From: a virus | DNA: 38,344 nucleotides | IMG/VR virus record: IMGVR_UViG_3300010354_000224 | Location: 1 to 38,344 of that record | Direction: 5' to 3' (one strand) | Shown here: positions 1 through 8,274 of the stretch, in pieces | How positions within the stretch are numbered: the first letter of the stretch is position 1 | How the letters are laid out: the number at the start of each line of letters is the position of its first letter | Made by a program: the position numbers and the translations under genes | The notes under the pieces: generated by a model | Database searches by the model: none | Seen by the model: the letters and a program-made list of their open reading frames with translations, nothing else | Told to the model about the DNA's origin: nothing

Positions 1-102
1 AGTGATGGCGGGCAGGGCCGTGGCAACGAACAGCGAGAACAGGCGCTGGCCCAGGTCAAGCGTCTTCGCAATGGTCTTGTTGGCAACTTCCATGAATGTC
101 AT
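1..102 (-). CDS. Partial copy of holin gene (first 34 codons)
   Basis: This is the 5' part of the holin gene found complete at 38075-38323, duplicated here only because the contig ends overlap. Its ATG is at 102 and is preceded by a GAGAAGGA ribosome binding site. It is cut by the contig end after about 34 codons and should not be counted as a second gene. Confidence 0.9.
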   Translation of the reverse strand, partial: MTFMEVANKTIAKTLDLGQRLFSLFVATALPAIT

Positions 103-123
103 GAGTCCTTCTCCCCTGTCGTA
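1..123. repeat. Left copy of 123-bp direct terminal repeat
   Basis: The first 123 bases are identical to the last 123 bases (38222-38344). The holin reading frame (38075-38323) and the 53-aa ORF (99-260) become continuous across the junction only if the ends are joined. This is what a circular or circularly permuted phage genome looks like when assembled as a linear contig. The repeat could be a plain assembly overlap or a physical terminal redundancy; sequence alone cannot separate these. Confidence 0.95.
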
Positions 124-260
124 ACGGTCAATACTGAGTGTAACACCAGCGCAACACCAGTCAGCCATAGGGCTTGGCGCAAAGTTGGGCCACTAAGTGT
201 AATAAGGACGAGTCCTACCCCTGCCAGCGTCCATGTCTGTTCTTTGATGTAGTTCCACAT
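99..260 (-). CDS. 53-aa two-helix membrane protein, possible holin or antiholin
   Basis: Translating the minus strand from ATG at 260 gives 53 codons ending in TGA at 99-101. The start is MWNYIKEQTW. Two hydrophobic stretches lie at about residues 11-24 and 30-47, separated by a short loop containing one Arg, so a two-helix membrane hairpin is likely. The stop overlaps the holin start in an ATGA arrangement, and the upstream 315-aa gene ends 12 nt before, so it is probably cotranslated within the lysis block. Small two-helix proteins beside a holin often tune lysis timing as a second holin or antiholin; that role is inference. The ribosome binding site is weak. The gene crosses the edge of the terminal repeat, so only 25 nt of it recur at the right end (38320-38344). 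Confidence 0.65.
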   Translation of the reverse strand: MWNYIKEQTWTLAGVGLVLITLSGPTLRQALWLTGVALVLHSVLTVTTGEKDS

Positions 261-272
261 GGCAGCTATAGG

Positions 273-1220
273 TTACTTCATGCGCCTTGAAACAGGCACA
301 GGCGCAGGGAGCATGAATACAACAGCCGTAGCAGCCACAATCGTGCGACGTTCAGCCACGCTGATCGTGGACCCGGCAGGCACATAGTCGTCATAGGCCC
401 CGGAGTAAATGTCCACGGCAGCCTCGAACTCTTCTTTCTGTTCCTGTGTTGCATCTGCCGGTGGCGGCGGTACGATTTCCAGCACCGTAGACGCGACGGT
501 GGTTTCAGCCGCTGTCTCAGGGGAAACAACATCCATTAACCGTGGGGGAGCCTCAGGGACAGCGGCTGTAACATTCACGGGTGCACTGGTTTCTACGGTT
601 GTGGCTGGCAACGGGGCTTGCGTTGTTGTCGTTGTTCGCGGCACTGGGCGCAGCGTTGTGGTGGTTGTTTCGGGCGGGAGAGTCGTCTCCGGAACCGTTG
701 TCGTGGTCTCAGGAACGGTCGTCGTTGTCGTCGGTGGCTCAGTCGTTGTTGGCGGCGGAGGCGGAGGCGGCGGGGGAGGCGGTGGAGCCTGAGTCGTCGT
801 CGTTGAAGAAGAGGTAGTCGTGGTTTCGGGAAGGGTCGTAGTAGCCCTTTCTTCCACCGTTGTAGTCGTGGTCGACTGCTGAGTTGTCGTTGTCTCGGGC
901 ACCGTCGAGGTGGTGCTGGATGGCTCGGTAGTCGTACTCGTAGAACTCGTGCTTGATGAACTCGTCGAGGTCGTTGTAGTTGTTTCTACGGACGGACCGT
1001 AAGACCACACGTACTCGGGTCCAGGGTTGCCGTTGCGCCACGCTTCGCAATCTGCCCATGTCGGATACTTGCCAGCCTGATAGTCAGCGACAGGCTGGTA
1101 CATCTGCCAGGACGTGCCTGATTGACATGTCCAGGTAACTGTGTTCTGTGCTTGCGCTGGTGCAAACCAGGCGAGCGACGCGGCGGGTAGCCAAATTATC
1201 CAGCGGAGACGGCGACCCAA
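273..1220 (-). CDS. Secreted Thr/Pro-rich protein with signal peptide and C-terminal hydrophobic segment
   Basis: The protein has 315 residues and starts at TTG (1220). An in-frame stop lies just upstream (1235), and GAGGA sits 9 nt before the TTG, so this start is the likely one. Residues 1-25 form a typical Sec signal peptide: Arg-rich start, hydrophobic core, AQAQ end. A short folded-looking segment with two cysteines (C32, C58) and several Trp follows. Then come about 150 residues of Thr/Ser/Pro low complexity, including a run of twelve prolines near 147-158. The C-terminus has a hydrophobic stretch (about 291-309) ending in RRMK, consistent with membrane anchoring by a positive-inside tail. 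It overlaps the preceding gene by 25 nt and precedes the lysis genes. The function is unknown; a host-surface or lysis-linked stalk protein is plausible. No sortase LPxTG motif is seen. Confidence 0.7.
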   Translation of the reverse strand: MGRRLRWIIWLPAASLAWFAPAQAQNTVTWTCQSGTSWQMYQPVADYQAGKYPTWADCEAWRNGNPGPEYVWSYGPSVETTTTTSTSSSSTSSTSTTTEPSSTTSTVPETTTTQQSTTTTTVEERATTTLPETTTTSSSTTTTQAPPPPPPPPPPPPTTTEPPTTTTTVPETTTTVPETTLPPETTTTTLRPVPRTTTTTQAPLPATTVETSAPVNVTAAVPEAPPRLMDVVSPETAAETTVASTVLEIVPPPPADATQEQKEEFEAAVDIYSGAYDDYVPAGSTISVAERRTIVAATAVVFMLPAPVPVSRRMK

Positions 1221-1558
1221 GACAGAGAGTCCTCATCCCAGATGAACGGACCCCCTTCGGTTGGCATCGCAACAGGCGCCTGCCAATCATGATTCTCGTC
1301 AAGCGTCCACGACGGGAACGGCTGCGGTGCAACAAACACGTCAGCAGCAGCGTCATAGGTGTAGCCGATTCCGGCGTACTGCTTGCGGAAGTTGCCGTTA
1401 TAGGAGCACTGTTTCCAGTTCGTGCCGAGACCAAGCGATTCAAGGAACGCCGCGCCCTGCGCCTCGTTGCTTGGGGCCGGGTCCGGGCAGTCGTTGTTGG
1501 ACACCGAAAGAACTCGGGTAACCACATTGTTTTCGTCAAGTTGAGCCATGTATGCCAT
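1196..1558 (-). CDS. Phage structural or tail-associated protein, 120 aa
   Basis: The start is ATG at 1558 with AAGGAG 9-11 nt upstream. The protein opens with MAYMAQLDENNVVTRV and has a central segment with WKQCSYNGNFRKQYAG and a later PQPFPSWTLDENHDW stretch. This pattern recurs in small proteins next to tail-fibre genes of many marine and freshwater phages, where the molecular role is not established. No signal peptide or membrane segment is seen. It sits directly after the glycine-rich tail protein, so a tail-tip or fibre-accessory role is inferred from position and family resemblance only. Confidence 0.75.
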   Translation of the reverse strand: MAYMAQLDENNVVTRVLSVSNNDCPDPAPSNEAQGAAFLESLGLGTNWKQCSYNGNFRKQYAGIGYTYDAAADVFVAPQPFPSWTLDENHDWQAPVAMPTEGGPFIWDEDSLSWVAVSAG

Positions 1559-1570
1559 AGAGATCGCTCC

Positions 1571-3334
1571 TTACGCTACCACTAGCGAGCCAGTGTCGTT
1601 GAATGTATGGATGGTGTAACTGCCACTGGTCGTTTTGGTGCCGCCAGTGATGTTGAAAAACTGTGCTGTATCGGTCAAGTATCTGACGATAACTACGCCC
1701 TTGCCACCAGCGCCACCAGTACCGTTGGCACCACCGCCGCCGCCACCAGTGTTCGCTGTTCCTGCGCCGCCGACACCGCTGGTTCCAGCAGTGCCGTTAC
1801 CGCCACCACCAGTGCCACCGTTCGCGGCAGTGCCAGCGGATGTGCCGCCACCGCCACCGCCTGCGCGGGTGGTCGCTGAACCCGTGATCGACGACGAGAC
1901 ACCGTTACCGCCAACGCCAGCAGTATTCGTGCCCGAGTTGCTGTTAGCGCCAGCGGCACCAGCACCACCACCGCCACCACCACACGATTGCGCAGCGCCA
2001 GCGTCGTGTCCTACACCACCGTCATAACCCTGACCAGTTGTGCCGTTGCCCTTCGTACCAGAAGCACCAGCACCGCCACCAGAACCGCCGTTACCGCCGC
2101 TGCCACCGTAGGTGCCGCCAGCGCCGCCGCCTGTCGAGGTGATCGTTGTGATACCCGTGCCAGCGATGGACGAATCAGTGCCGATTGAGCCTGCTCCCAC
2201 AGTTCCACCGTTGCCACCGCCACCGACCGTGACTGTGTATGTTCCAACTGGGAACTTGACTGCCGTTTCTGCGGATGCGCCGCGACCTGACGATTCTCCT
2301 GCGACGGACGAGCGGTATCCACCAGCACCACCACCTGCGCCGTAAACTTTACCTCCGCCACCGCCACCAGCGATGACTAGGTATTCCATTTCAACGTTTG
2401 CGTATTCGGTGTTCAGTACCGGGTATCGGACAATAACCACACCCTTACCACCAGCAGCACCAGCCTCATTCCCCGAACCCTGACCAGTACCACCACCACC
2501 ACCGCCACCAGTGTTCACGGTGCCTGCAACAGCCGCCACCGAAGAACTAGCACCAGCACCACCACCACCAGTGCCACCAGAACCCTGCGTTGTATTAGTT
2601 CCATCACCACCACCGCCACCACCCGCACGCGACGTAGAGGTTCCAGTAATAAGCGACGCTAAACCAGCACCACCATTCTGTGTCCCACCGTTAGTGCCAG
2701 CAACACCGACAGCGCCAGCACCACCGCCACCACCATGCCCCTCCCAAGTCCCACCATCAGTGGAACCTTGACCACCTGCGTAACCCTGCGTTGGCGAAGA
2801 AGCGGAACCGCCAGCATTGGTGCCGCCGAAACCGCAACCGCCACCACCAGAACCACCATTGGAGCCAGTGCGGAAACCTGAACCACCAGAACCGCCACCA
2901 CCGCCACCAGTAGAAGTAATTGTCGAAAATACAGAATCAGTGCCACTTGTCCCTCTTGCACCTTCAGATGTGGAACCCGCACCACCACCACCAACAGTCA
3001 CCGTATATGCGGTGCCGGCAACAAGCGACAACTTAGATTCCGCAGACCCGCCGCCACCAGTTGTTTCCCCGGTAACGGCGTTACGGTAACCCCCTGCTCC
3101 GCCACCGCCACCGCGACGACCACCACCGCCGCCACCTGCAACAACGAGATACTCGACATCCATCGCCTCCAAAGGAGTGAAAGTGCCGCTGTCATTGAAC
3201 GTGTGAACAGCCTGTAACTTGCCCTGCGCATACACGAACGTGACATCACCACCAGACGCCTTCAACACGACGCCTTTGCCGCCGCCCATACGGTTCACAT
3301 ACTGGGAAACACGGGTACGTTGAGCGCGAGTCAT
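1571..3334 (-). CDS. Glycine-rich tail protein with two tandem modules, 587 aa
   Basis: After a short N-terminal stretch containing RTRVSQYV (matching RERVSEYV of the next gene upstream), the protein contains two glycine-rich modules. Module one runs from about residue 60 to 305 and module two from about 318 to 550. Each opens with VEYLVVAGG or MEYLVIAGG, contains YTVTVGGGG and ends with GGKGVVIVRY. The C-terminus ends in IHTFNDTGSLVVA, the same ending as its neighbour. Glycine-rich modules like these occur in phage tail fibres and adhesins; some are known to form polyglycine-II type receptor-binding tips. Receptor recognition is therefore a reasonable inference. The start overlaps the stop of the 283-aa gene by 4 nt (ATGA). 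Confidence 0.8.
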   Translation of the reverse strand: MTRAQRTRVSQYVNRMGGGKGVVLKASGGDVTFVYAQGKLQAVHTFNDSGTFTPLEAMDVEYLVVAGGGGGGRRGGGGGAGGYRNAVTGETTGGGGSAESKLSLVAGTAYTVTVGGGGAGSTSEGARGTSGTDSVFSTITSTGGGGGGSGGSGFRTGSNGGSGGGGCGFGGTNAGGSASSPTQGYAGGQGSTDGGTWEGHGGGGGAGAVGVAGTNGGTQNGGAGLASLITGTSTSRAGGGGGGDGTNTTQGSGGTGGGGAGASSSVAAVAGTVNTGGGGGGGTGQGSGNEAGAAGGKGVVIVRYPVLNTEYANVEMEYLVIAGGGGGGKVYGAGGGAGGYRSSVAGESSGRGASAETAVKFPVGTYTVTVGGGGNGGTVGAGSIGTDSSIAGTGITTITSTGGGAGGTYGGSGGNGGSGGGAGASGTKGNGTTGQGYDGGVGHDAGAAQSCGGGGGGAGAAGANSNSGTNTAGVGGNGVSSSITGSATTRAGGGGGGTSAGTAANGGTGGGGNGTAGTSGVGGAGTANTGGGGGGANGTGGAGGKGVVIVRYLTDTAQFFNITGGTKTTSGSYTIHTFNDTGSLVVA

Positions 3335-4182
3335 GCCACCACCAAACTACCTGTGTCATTGAACGTATGAATCGTCCAGTCACCTGACGTGGTGATCGTG
3401 CCACCAGTAATCGTGCGGCCTGCCGGAACGAAACGGGTCTGGTAACGGACGATGACTACACCTTTGCCGCCGTTGCCTGGACCAGAAGTGTAAATGCCTC
3501 CGCCGCCGCCACCAGTATTCGCTGTCCCATTTCCAGCATTTGCCCCAGCGCCGTTCCCACCACCACCAGAACCGCCAGTCCCAGATGTTCCACTACTGCC
3601 ACCGCCACCACCACCAGCGCGAGTTACAGATGAACCAGTAATTGAGGAAGATACACCAGCCCCACCGTTTCCACCAGTCGTCCCAGAACCATTTGTCCCC
3701 ACTGCACTTGCACCACCACCGCCACCAGTGACATAAGTGTTGATGACACCGTTACCGCCATTGTAACCCTCCCCTGTCGTGCCCGTTCCTGGTCCAACAG
3801 CGGTTGATGTGCCAGCATAACTCTGACCTCCACCAGAACCACCATTTATGTTTGATGGCGTAGTCAAACTTGCTCCAGCACCGCCACCAGTTGCAGTAAC
3901 ACCAGCAAAAGTTGAGTCGGTTCCTTTGCTGGCAAAACCGCTACCACCGCCACCAACAGTCACAGTATGTGTGCCAAGTGAAATAGCAGCCAAATTTTCT
4001 GCCGACGCCCCACCGCCCGAGTTTTCACCAACAACAGAACAACGGTATCCACCAGCACCACCGCCACCGCCGCCGCCAGCACCACCTCCTGCGATAATCA
4101 GATACTCGACAGGGATATTTGCAGACATCCAGTTAGCAACGTATTCGCTAACCCGTTCCCGCTGACCCCAACGCAAAGTCAT
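3331..4182 (-). CDS. Glycine-rich tail protein with one module, 283 aa
   Basis: This is a single-module paralog of the 587-aa protein. Its N-terminus contains QRERVSEYV, the module opens at about residue 25 with VEYLIIAGGG, it contains HTVTVGGGG and GGKGVVIVRY, and it ends in IHTFNDTGSLVVA. The shared ends and internal landmarks show that the two genes arose by duplication. It is expected to be a tail-tip or fibre component. The glycine codons give long GGN runs, which read as proline-, valine- or alanine-rich ORFs in other frames; those are artefacts. Confidence 0.78.
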   Translation of the reverse strand: MTLRWGQRERVSEYVANWMSANIPVEYLIIAGGGAGGGGGGGAGGYRCSVVGENSGGGASAENLAAISLGTHTVTVGGGGSGFASKGTDSTFAGVTATGGGAGASLTTPSNINGGSGGGQSYAGTSTAVGPGTGTTGEGYNGGNGVINTYVTGGGGGASAVGTNGSGTTGGNGGAGVSSSITGSSVTRAGGGGGGSSGTSGTGGSGGGGNGAGANAGNGTANTGGGGGGIYTSGPGNGGKGVVIVRYQTRFVPAGRTITGGTITTSGDWTIHTFNDTGSLVVA

Positions 4183-4190
4183 GCGTTACC

Positions 4191-4553
4191 TCAGGTAATA
4201 CGGTTGACGTAACCGCCAATAGAGATGACGTTCGCCGTAGCAGCAAACGCAGTTACAGTACGCGCAGCAGAACCAGTCCCCACCAACACAAGCCCAGGAA
4301 CAACAAGAACCAGGCCAGACTCGGCGGCGATCGTCAACTCGATCAAATCGTCCGGTGCGCTAGTGCCACCAAACTCAATCGTCAACTTGCGGGCAGTCGT
4401 ATCCGAGTTGACTGCGTACAGCCAAATCTCGTCCTCAATCGTTGACGATGTGCCCGTTGCGTGAATCGTCGTACCCGTCGTCGCGGTGGCAGCAACCTTG
4501 ATGAGACGCCCACCCGTTGAGCCGCTGAGAAGAACTTTGCTAAATGTTGCCAT
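4191..4553 (-). CDS. Small beta-rich virion protein, 120 aa
   Basis: The protein starts MATFSKVLLSGSTGGR and continues with IKVAATATTGTTIHATG. It is rich in Thr, Ala, Val and Ile with hardly any Lys, typical of a beta-sandwich structural protein. Similar short proteins with the opening SKVLLSGST are common in phage structural regions next to tail fibres. It lies 8 nt before the glycine-rich gene and 11 nt after the 185-aa gene. No catalytic motif is visible. The precise place in the virion is unknown. Confidence 0.7.
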   Translation of the reverse strand: MATFSKVLLSGSTGGRLIKVAATATTGTTIHATGTSSTIEDEIWLYAVNSDTTARKLTIEFGGTSAPDDLIELTIAAESGLVLVVPGLVLVGTGSAARTVTAFAATANVISIGGYVNRIT

Positions 4554-4564
4554 GTGTCCTTATC

Positions 4565-5122
4565 CTAACTGAAGACCTGTACAGCAATAACAATCTGGTC
4601 TGTTTCACCAGATGAGATCGCCTGCGCCCACTTTACACCCGTCGCTTCAGCCGAGTCAGCCGTCAACACATAGTCGTTCGTACCCGCGGCAAGCCACGAC
4701 GGGTCGGTGCCGTTGGTGACAAGGACGTTGCCCTTGCTGCCGATAGCAAGACGGGCGAAGTCGGGGCCGCTGCCCATCGTGAGCAGGTCGCCGCGGGTGG
4801 TGAGGGTGGAAGCAAGCTTGTTCGCCTCATCCGCATCATCGGCTGAGAACACCGGGTAGATCGTTGCGCCCGAGGCATGGGACTGTGCGGTTGTATCGTC
4901 CTGTGCGCGCGTCAGTGTAAGCACGGAACCCGAGATTGTGGCAAGACACTTTTCCTCAGATGCAGTACCAGGGCTGATTACAACATAAAACGGAACGGCA
5001 GCTGTTGAAGGCCATCCGGTTGTAGCAGCAAGCGTTGCTGAAGTATCACTAGACGAAAGTGCGTTCGTGATCGTCGTCTGGGCTGCTGCACCCTTGTACT
5101 GTCGGCGTGTTACTGCTGGCAT
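4565..5122 (-). CDS. Tail or baseplate-associated structural protein, 185 aa
   Basis: The start is ATG at 5122. The N-terminal half contains ATLAATTGWP and VISPGTASEEKCLA, a small beta domain often seen before fibre proteins. The C-terminal half has TTRGDLLTMGSG, FARLAIGSKGNVL and ATGVKWA, a repetitive motif set typical of tail-fibre shafts of many phages. It ends with a hydrophobic IVIAVQVFS. Together with its neighbours this supports a tail appendage protein. No enzymatic domain is recognised. Confidence 0.7.
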   Translation of the reverse strand: MPAVTRRQYKGAAAQTTITNALSSSDTSATLAATTGWPSTAAVPFYVVISPGTASEEKCLATISGSVLTLTRAQDDTTAQSHASGATIYPVFSADDADEANKLASTLTTRGDLLTMGSGPDFARLAIGSKGNVLVTNGTDPSWLAAGTNDYVLTADSAEATGVKWAQAISSGETDQIVIAVQVFS

Positions 5123-5130
5123 ATCTATCC

Positions 5131-6984
5131 TTATCGTACACTGCGCATGACCACGATTGCTGTGCCCTCGAAGTCATTTTTGTTGTGAGCTTGGGTTACC
5201 TGACGGTATTGCATTTGGATGTTTTCAACCACAACAGCAAAGGTTGAGGTATTTTCCTGGTAGGAAACCACCCTAGGGGTGTCTACAAGGTCCCTAAGTA
5301 GGCCCATTTCCTGGTCTACGTCTTGCCAGTATTCACGCCCGTTGATATTCAGTTTGTGATGCATTAGCAAAGGGACAGTGAAAATTTGCGATCGAAGCGG
5401 AGCGGCGTAAGCCCTGGCCATCCATCTAGTCAGCGTTGGGCCCTCAATCAACGAGGCAGCCCTATTCAGGGTTACCTTGATCTCGGCTTCAAATATCTTT
5501 GCCTCAAGCCCGTCAATTGTTTTTTCTCGGGCCCCAGACGTGTCAAATGTAGAGAAATCTGTGAAATCCCCCCCATCAGAGGCAATTGAGGTAATCACTG
5601 AACCTTCCAATGGGAGGCATCTGAGGTCCAGCTTGGGGATGAATTTGGCATCTGGGACACCCCAACGGTAGATCCCGGAACGGAGATAGCCGGAAGAGAC
5701 AAGGTTCGTCGCGTGTGGGGTAAACACACCGACACCCGACACGGTGAACAGCGGCTTGCCCTGGAACTCGTGGATTGCTTGCACGGTTCCCTGAGCTGTT
5801 GCCATCAGATCGGAAGCATACGCAGGCTGGTTCGGTGATATGAATACCGAAACATCCATACGTCCGATGCCCGTGGAAGTTGAGTCAAAGTTAGACCAAG
5901 CGAAGTAGACATACTGACCGATTCCGGCCATTGATTGGACCGAGGCGCCTGTCTGCACAAGGGGTCCAACGGTTAGATTCCCGTCACTATCAGTAGTACA
6001 AAAACGGAATCCGGTGGCTGTGCCAAGGATGATGTAGCTCAGATATCCGTAAATTGACTTGACGATTTCACCAAGCGGAAGCTCGGCTGCTGCGGTCGGA
6101 ATATCCAGTGCAGTGCCATCCGCCTTGATCGAAGTCTTGTAGATGATGCTGGTGTTGCCTGCATATCCTGCCGCGTAGATGTGGGTTTGTCCCGCAGCGA
6201 AACCAACCCATGTCCAGTTAGTGTTCGGATGCGTGTACAGGGCGGATGGGTTGTTGGCAGACGACCCTGCTGCGGTGGTGATGTTCCAAATCTTGCGCTT
6301 GTCAACACCCTGCCCTGCAACCATGAGACGGCCTCGGACGTAAGCAAGAACACCAGCCTCAATGCCAGTGATGTAGGCAGATGAGGTGGAAATGCTGGCG
6401 TTTGTCTGGTCGATGTCGCCGTTGGCGTACGAGTAGAACACGTTGTAGCCGTCGGACGTGATCGAATACAGGGCGGATGCGGCGGTCCCTGTGACGGTGG
6501 TGACTGTGTTGAAATCGGTGGTGTACTTGACGTTTTGCCCGTCAGTTCCATATAGGCGACCGTCAGCAGTGCACGCATACAGGTTGGTTCCAGATGTCGG
6601 GTACACGTTCGTCGTGTCTTTCAACAACGAAAGACGACCCTTGGTCCATGGGTCCACACCTTTGCTCGCATAGAAACGGTAAGGTTCCGCATCTGCAGTA
6701 TCCGAGTACTGTTGCCCTGCACCGTAATGCCATGATGACTGGGAGCGACGCCAAAGCCCTTGTGGATTTAACGCACTTTCTCCAGGCTCTGTTGATTGGT
6801 CAACTGAATCTCGGACTCTGGCATCGTACTGGCGTTGAAATTCGTTCGAGCGAAGATCAAGCATGTACGGGCGGCCATTGATCGCCACAGGAAAAACGTC
6901 AGGAACAAGCTGCGTCGCTCCGGTACCGGTGTAATAGCCAGGTGCCGGGAAGTACGCGCTATTAAAACGCGTGAGCGCAGCCAC
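5131..6984 (-). CDS. Probable tail nozzle or hub protein (beta-propeller-like), 617 aa
   Basis: The large, Cys-poor, beta-rich protein starts MAALTRFNSAYFPAPGYYT. The middle (about 130-430) has repeated blade-like segments such as NLYACTADGRLYGTDG, YNVFYSYANGDI, HIYAAGYAGN and YVYFAWSNFD, which suggest a beta-propeller. It directly follows the 294-aa candidate adaptor, the order seen for adaptor and nozzle genes (gp11 and gp12 of T7-like podoviruses). I infer a nozzle or tail-hub role from size, position and blade pattern. I cannot show sequence homology by eye. A siphovirus distal-tail protein is the main alternative. Confidence 0.6.
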   Translation of the reverse strand: MAALTRFNSAYFPAPGYYTGTGATQLVPDVFPVAINGRPYMLDLRSNEFQRQYDARVRDSVDQSTEPGESALNPQGLWRRSQSSWHYGAGQQYSDTADAEPYRFYASKGVDPWTKGRLSLLKDTTNVYPTSGTNLYACTADGRLYGTDGQNVKYTTDFNTVTTVTGTAASALYSITSDGYNVFYSYANGDIDQTNASISTSSAYITGIEAGVLAYVRGRLMVAGQGVDKRKIWNITTAAGSSANNPSALYTHPNTNWTWVGFAAGQTHIYAAGYAGNTSIIYKTSIKADGTALDIPTAAAELPLGEIVKSIYGYLSYIILGTATGFRFCTTDSDGNLTVGPLVQTGASVQSMAGIGQYVYFAWSNFDSTSTGIGRMDVSVFISPNQPAYASDLMATAQGTVQAIHEFQGKPLFTVSGVGVFTPHATNLVSSGYLRSGIYRWGVPDAKFIPKLDLRCLPLEGSVITSIASDGGDFTDFSTFDTSGAREKTIDGLEAKIFEAEIKVTLNRAASLIEGPTLTRWMARAYAAPLRSQIFTVPLLMHHKLNINGREYWQDVDQEMGLLRDLVDTPRVVSYQENTSTFAVVVENIQMQYRQVTQAHNKNDFEGTAIVVMRSVR

Positions 6985-6986
6985 GG

Positions 6987-7871
6987 CTACTTCCTAAACA
7001 GGATTGGGTACTGTGCCTTAAGCCTTCCGGATTCGGCAATAATCCGCTCTCTACGCATTCTCATGATATTCGCGACGGATCCAGCAATTGCACCTGCAGG
7101 TACTTCTTCCGCGCGGCGCGTGTCGCCTTGAGCTTCGGTGAAGTTGCGCTTGATTTCACGTGCACCCATCATGCGCAGGATGACACCCATCTCAACGATG
7201 TCATCGCACGTTGCTGGCAAAAAGCAGTTGGTCGTCAGATCCGATGCTTCGTTGGTTGCACGAACAAACGGTGCCCGGTAGCGGACGCGCACATCTGAGG
7301 CCATGACAGACTCATCGAAAACAAGCGTGTTGCCTGACGCAAAGTCGGTTGTGGGCAGACCTGTCTGCAAGCGAACATGGCGCAGTACCGGATGTTCGTC
7401 TGAGACGTACCTAAAGCGCACATCGATTAGACCAAGAATGGTTGTCGATCCGGTAATGTTGATCTGCCTGTCAGCTCCGTTGTAATCAAGATCAACACTG
7501 ACAACACGAAACAAACCGTTAGCCGTAGACGAAAGATCGTCAAGCTCCGAGTTAAGCGCATCAAACATCTGAGCCCTGGGAAACCTAGGGCTTAGCGTTA
7601 GGACCGCACCAGACGAATGCGACGCCGCAGTAGACCCTGCGTAGCCGCGTTCTACTGTGAGCGTCTTCGACGAAACGTTAGCTTCCCAAACGTAGAAGAG
7701 CTCTGAGTCAATCTCAAATACAGAACCAGCACGAAACCCGCCGAGATCGTAAGTGCACACAACAGCTGTGTCATCGCTGTCGATGCTCGACGCCAATTTG
7801 TTCCGCTCTTCAACGGTCCCCGCCAACATTTGACGCGACGCTCGATTGAGAATCGTCGCTACGGTTGTCAT
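6987..7871 (-). CDS. Probable head-tail adaptor or tail connector protein, 294 aa
   Basis: The start is ATG at 7871, immediately after the stop of the last tiny basic gene (TAAATG). It begins MTTVATILNRASRQMLAG. The first 100 residues hold a small beta domain (ELFYVWEANVSSKTLTVERG) like that of the 185-aa protein. The rest is mixed helix and strand and ends with a basic helix (MRMRRERIIAES). Placement after the head genes and just before the 617-aa protein fits a tail adaptor. Function is inferred from position and size only. Confidence 0.6.
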   Translation of the reverse strand: MTTVATILNRASRQMLAGTVEERNKLASSIDSDDTAVVCTYDLGGFRAGSVFEIDSELFYVWEANVSSKTLTVERGYAGSTAASHSSGAVLTLSPRFPRAQMFDALNSELDDLSSTANGLFRVVSVDLDYNGADRQINITGSTTILGLIDVRFRYVSDEHPVLRHVRLQTGLPTTDFASGNTLVFDESVMASDVRVRYRAPFVRATNEASDLTTNCFLPATCDDIVEMGVILRMMGAREIKRNFTEAQGDTRRAEEVPAGAIAGSVANIMRMRRERIIAESGRLKAQYPILFRK

Positions 7872-8012
7872 TTAGTAGGTGTAACCACCGTACCCAGGAA
7901 AGCTTCCTGCCTGAGCACGAGCAGCCTTATTCGCCTTTCGTGACTTCTTCGTGGTCTTAGGGGCTCCAGCCATACTCTTAGTTGGCTTCTTGCCCTTTGA
8001 CTTGCCCTTCAC
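7872..8012 (-). CDS. Tiny lysine-rich protein with Tyr/Gly tail, 46 aa
   Basis: The likely start is GTG at 8012, which overlaps the stop of the upstream mini-gene (GTGA). This gives 46 residues, about one quarter Lys or Arg, ending SFPGYGGYTY. An internal ATG at 7973 would give 33 residues (MAGAPKTTKKSRK). Neither start has a clear ribosome binding site, so translational coupling is likely. It is the last of seven consecutive small basic genes before the adaptor gene. No known fold can be named. The charge suggests contact with DNA or acidic capsid surfaces. Confidence 0.5.
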   Translation of the reverse strand: MKGKSKGKKPTKSMAGAPKTTKKSRKANKAARAQAGSFPGYGGYTY

Positions 8013-8134
8013 TTCTTGGAGGCCTTCTTCTTCTTCATGCCGCCCTTCTTTGAGCCGTACTCCATCATGCGCTCCTTGGGACCTTCGCCCATCTCGTGCA
8101 TACGGTTCTTCTTGCTCATCTTGCCCTTAGCCAT
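8009..8134 (-). CDS. Tiny lysine- and methionine-rich protein, 41 aa
   Basis: Translation from ATG at 8134 gives 41 residues: start MAKGKMSKKNRMHEMG, middle ERMMEYGSKKGG, and a Lys-rich end with KKKKASKK. The start overlaps the stop of the upstream gene (TAATG). It contains six methionines and about fourteen lysines. This is one of the seven-gene basic cluster. It is too short for confident family assignment. Coupled overlaps on both sides support it being translated. Confidence 0.55.
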   Translation of the reverse strand: MAKGKMSKKNRMHEMGEGPKERMMEYGSKKGGMKKKKASKK

Positions 8135-8256
8135 TACTTCTTACCCTTCTTGCCCTTGCCCATCTTCATGGGCTTGCCGGTCTTCTTGGCCTCAGCCTTA
8201 GCCATGGCCATACCCTTCTTGCCGTACGAGAACTCTTTGTTTCCAACCTTAGGCAT
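8134..8256 (-). CDS. Tiny lysine-rich protein, 40 aa
   Basis: ATG at 8256, preceded by GAAAGGACAAGTC (AAAGGA about 6 nt upstream), gives 40 residues starting MPKVGNKEFSYGKKGMAMAK and ending GKGKKGKK. The opening MPKVG.KEF.Y..KGM recurs in small basic proteins of aquatic phages, in my recollection. About a third of residues are Lys. It belongs to the basic mini-gene cluster and is translationally coupled to the next gene. Confidence 0.6.
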   Translation of the reverse strand: MPKVGNKEFSYGKKGMAMAKAEAKKTGKPMKMGKGKKGKK

Positions 8257-8274
8257 GACTTGTCCTTTCGTGTC

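Noticed and set aside
409-792. Plus-strand ORF rich in Val and Gly opposite the Thr-rich protein
   Set aside because: It is the reverse reading of ACN and CCN codon runs; there is no ribosome binding site, and all neighbours run the other way.
1607-4165. Many plus-strand and off-frame Pro-, Val- or Ala-rich ORFs across the glycine-rich genes
   Set aside because: Shadows of GGN codon runs. Low complexity alone keeps these frames open.
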